Origin: Iris pallida
Taxonomy: Eukaryota; Streptophyta; Magnoliopsida; Asparagales; Iridaceae
Assembly: GCA_029216955.1 (NCBI GenBank)
Contig: JANAVB010016199.1
Coordinates: forward strand, 12,095,714-12,159,713
Length of the DNA stretch: 64,000 bases
Reading direction: 5' to 3'
The translations under genes were made by a program, and so were the position numbers. Of the stretch, positions 63,801 through 64,000 are shown in pieces. Each line of letters starts with the position of its first letter. Position 1 is the first letter of the stretch. Under the pieces are notes generated by a model. That model made no database searches and had not been told where the DNA came from. It was given only the letters and a program-made list of their open reading frames with translations.

Positions 63801-64000
63801 GCCGCGGTAACCCTTCCCCTATCAGTGGGGCGTTCTGGCAATCTTGCATCCCTAAGAAGTGGTCTTTCCTGATGTGGAGAGCGCTTCACAGGAAACTACC
63901 CATCGACGATGCCATCGCTAATATTGGCTTCAGCTTAGCTTTTGCCTGCCATTGTTGCTCGGATCGACAGACGGAGACAGCTGAGCATGTACTTCACCGT
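60830..64000 (+). pseudogene. L1-b ORF2 (endonuclease, RT, zf-RVT), decayed and partial
   Basis: The endonuclease begins ILSWNARGIANKPTLRRLKG (60852) with the catalytic Asn, followed by MIIEPKIRSKKL, WLCIGDFNAVTCREKK and LNATESDHSPLLLEI. RT blocks are APGPDGFTGAFFRTC (62090), DEQSGFIRGRNILDNILLAQ (62360), AIKLDIEKVYDRLDW, GVRQGDPLSSTIFIIVVEAL and YADDIIIFSVED (62790). The zf-RVT region (63830 on) has SGAFWQSCIPKKWSFLMWRA, HCCSDRQTETAEHVL. Stops at 61035, 61446, 61449, 61846, 62134, 62568 and 62913 include several TAGs at Trp positions. It runs off the window. Confidence 0.88.

Overview
The window looks like repeat-packed intergenic DNA from a large flowering-plant genome. The evidence is plant-type Ty3/Gypsy elements (a Tat/Ogre-like group with two RNase H domains, and LTRs with Del/Tekay-like ends), plant L1-type LINEs with a DUF4283/zinc-knuckle ORF1, MITEs and very long (TA)n tracts. 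I see no intact host gene, tRNA or rRNA. Monocot versus eudicot cannot be decided from this sequence.

Layout. 1-2486: AT-rich DNA and a reverse-oriented partial LTR ('LTR-A' family) split by an 842-bp terminal-inverted-repeat element (1516-2357). 2487-4674: small non-coding LTR element. 4675-38100: an old Tat/Ogre-like element ('Tat-2', gag-pol on the minus strand), now in pieces. One gap in it is a solo LTR-A copy (5399-19455), which itself contains a second Tat element ('Tat-1', 5922-16670, target duplication TTATT). The other gap is a young non-coding LTR pair, a LARD-like element (25425-36409, target duplication GCTTA). 38100-43584: anonymous AT-rich DNA full of short inverted repeats. 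43585-43784: a 200-bp MITE. 44450-50398: a decayed L1 ('L1-a'). 50416-50657: a 242-bp palindromic MITE. 50785-54809: another LTR-A copy. 54818-55800: a minus-strand L1 fragment. 55914-64000: a third L1 ('L1-b'), interrupted by an LTR at 58576-60810 and cut by the window end.

The main gene-level content is in the two Tat elements. Each has a minus-strand gag-pol (only part of it survives in each copy) and a convergent plus-strand gene. In Tat-1 that gene has its own TATA box, introns, a plant-mobile-domain-like region and a C-terminal coiled coil. Between the convergent 3' ends both copies carry an array of an 18-bp motif, AGAGGTAATATGGACGTG.

The least explained structures are three. One is the 18-bp motif array. 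One is a 33-bp-period array of seven dyads (8-bp arm, 8-bp centre, 8-bp arm) inside the TIR element. The third is 39.0-43.0 kb, where dozens of short dyads share a fixed 5-bp centre, mostly a TTCTG/TTCAG-like sequence, while the arm sequence changes from block to block.
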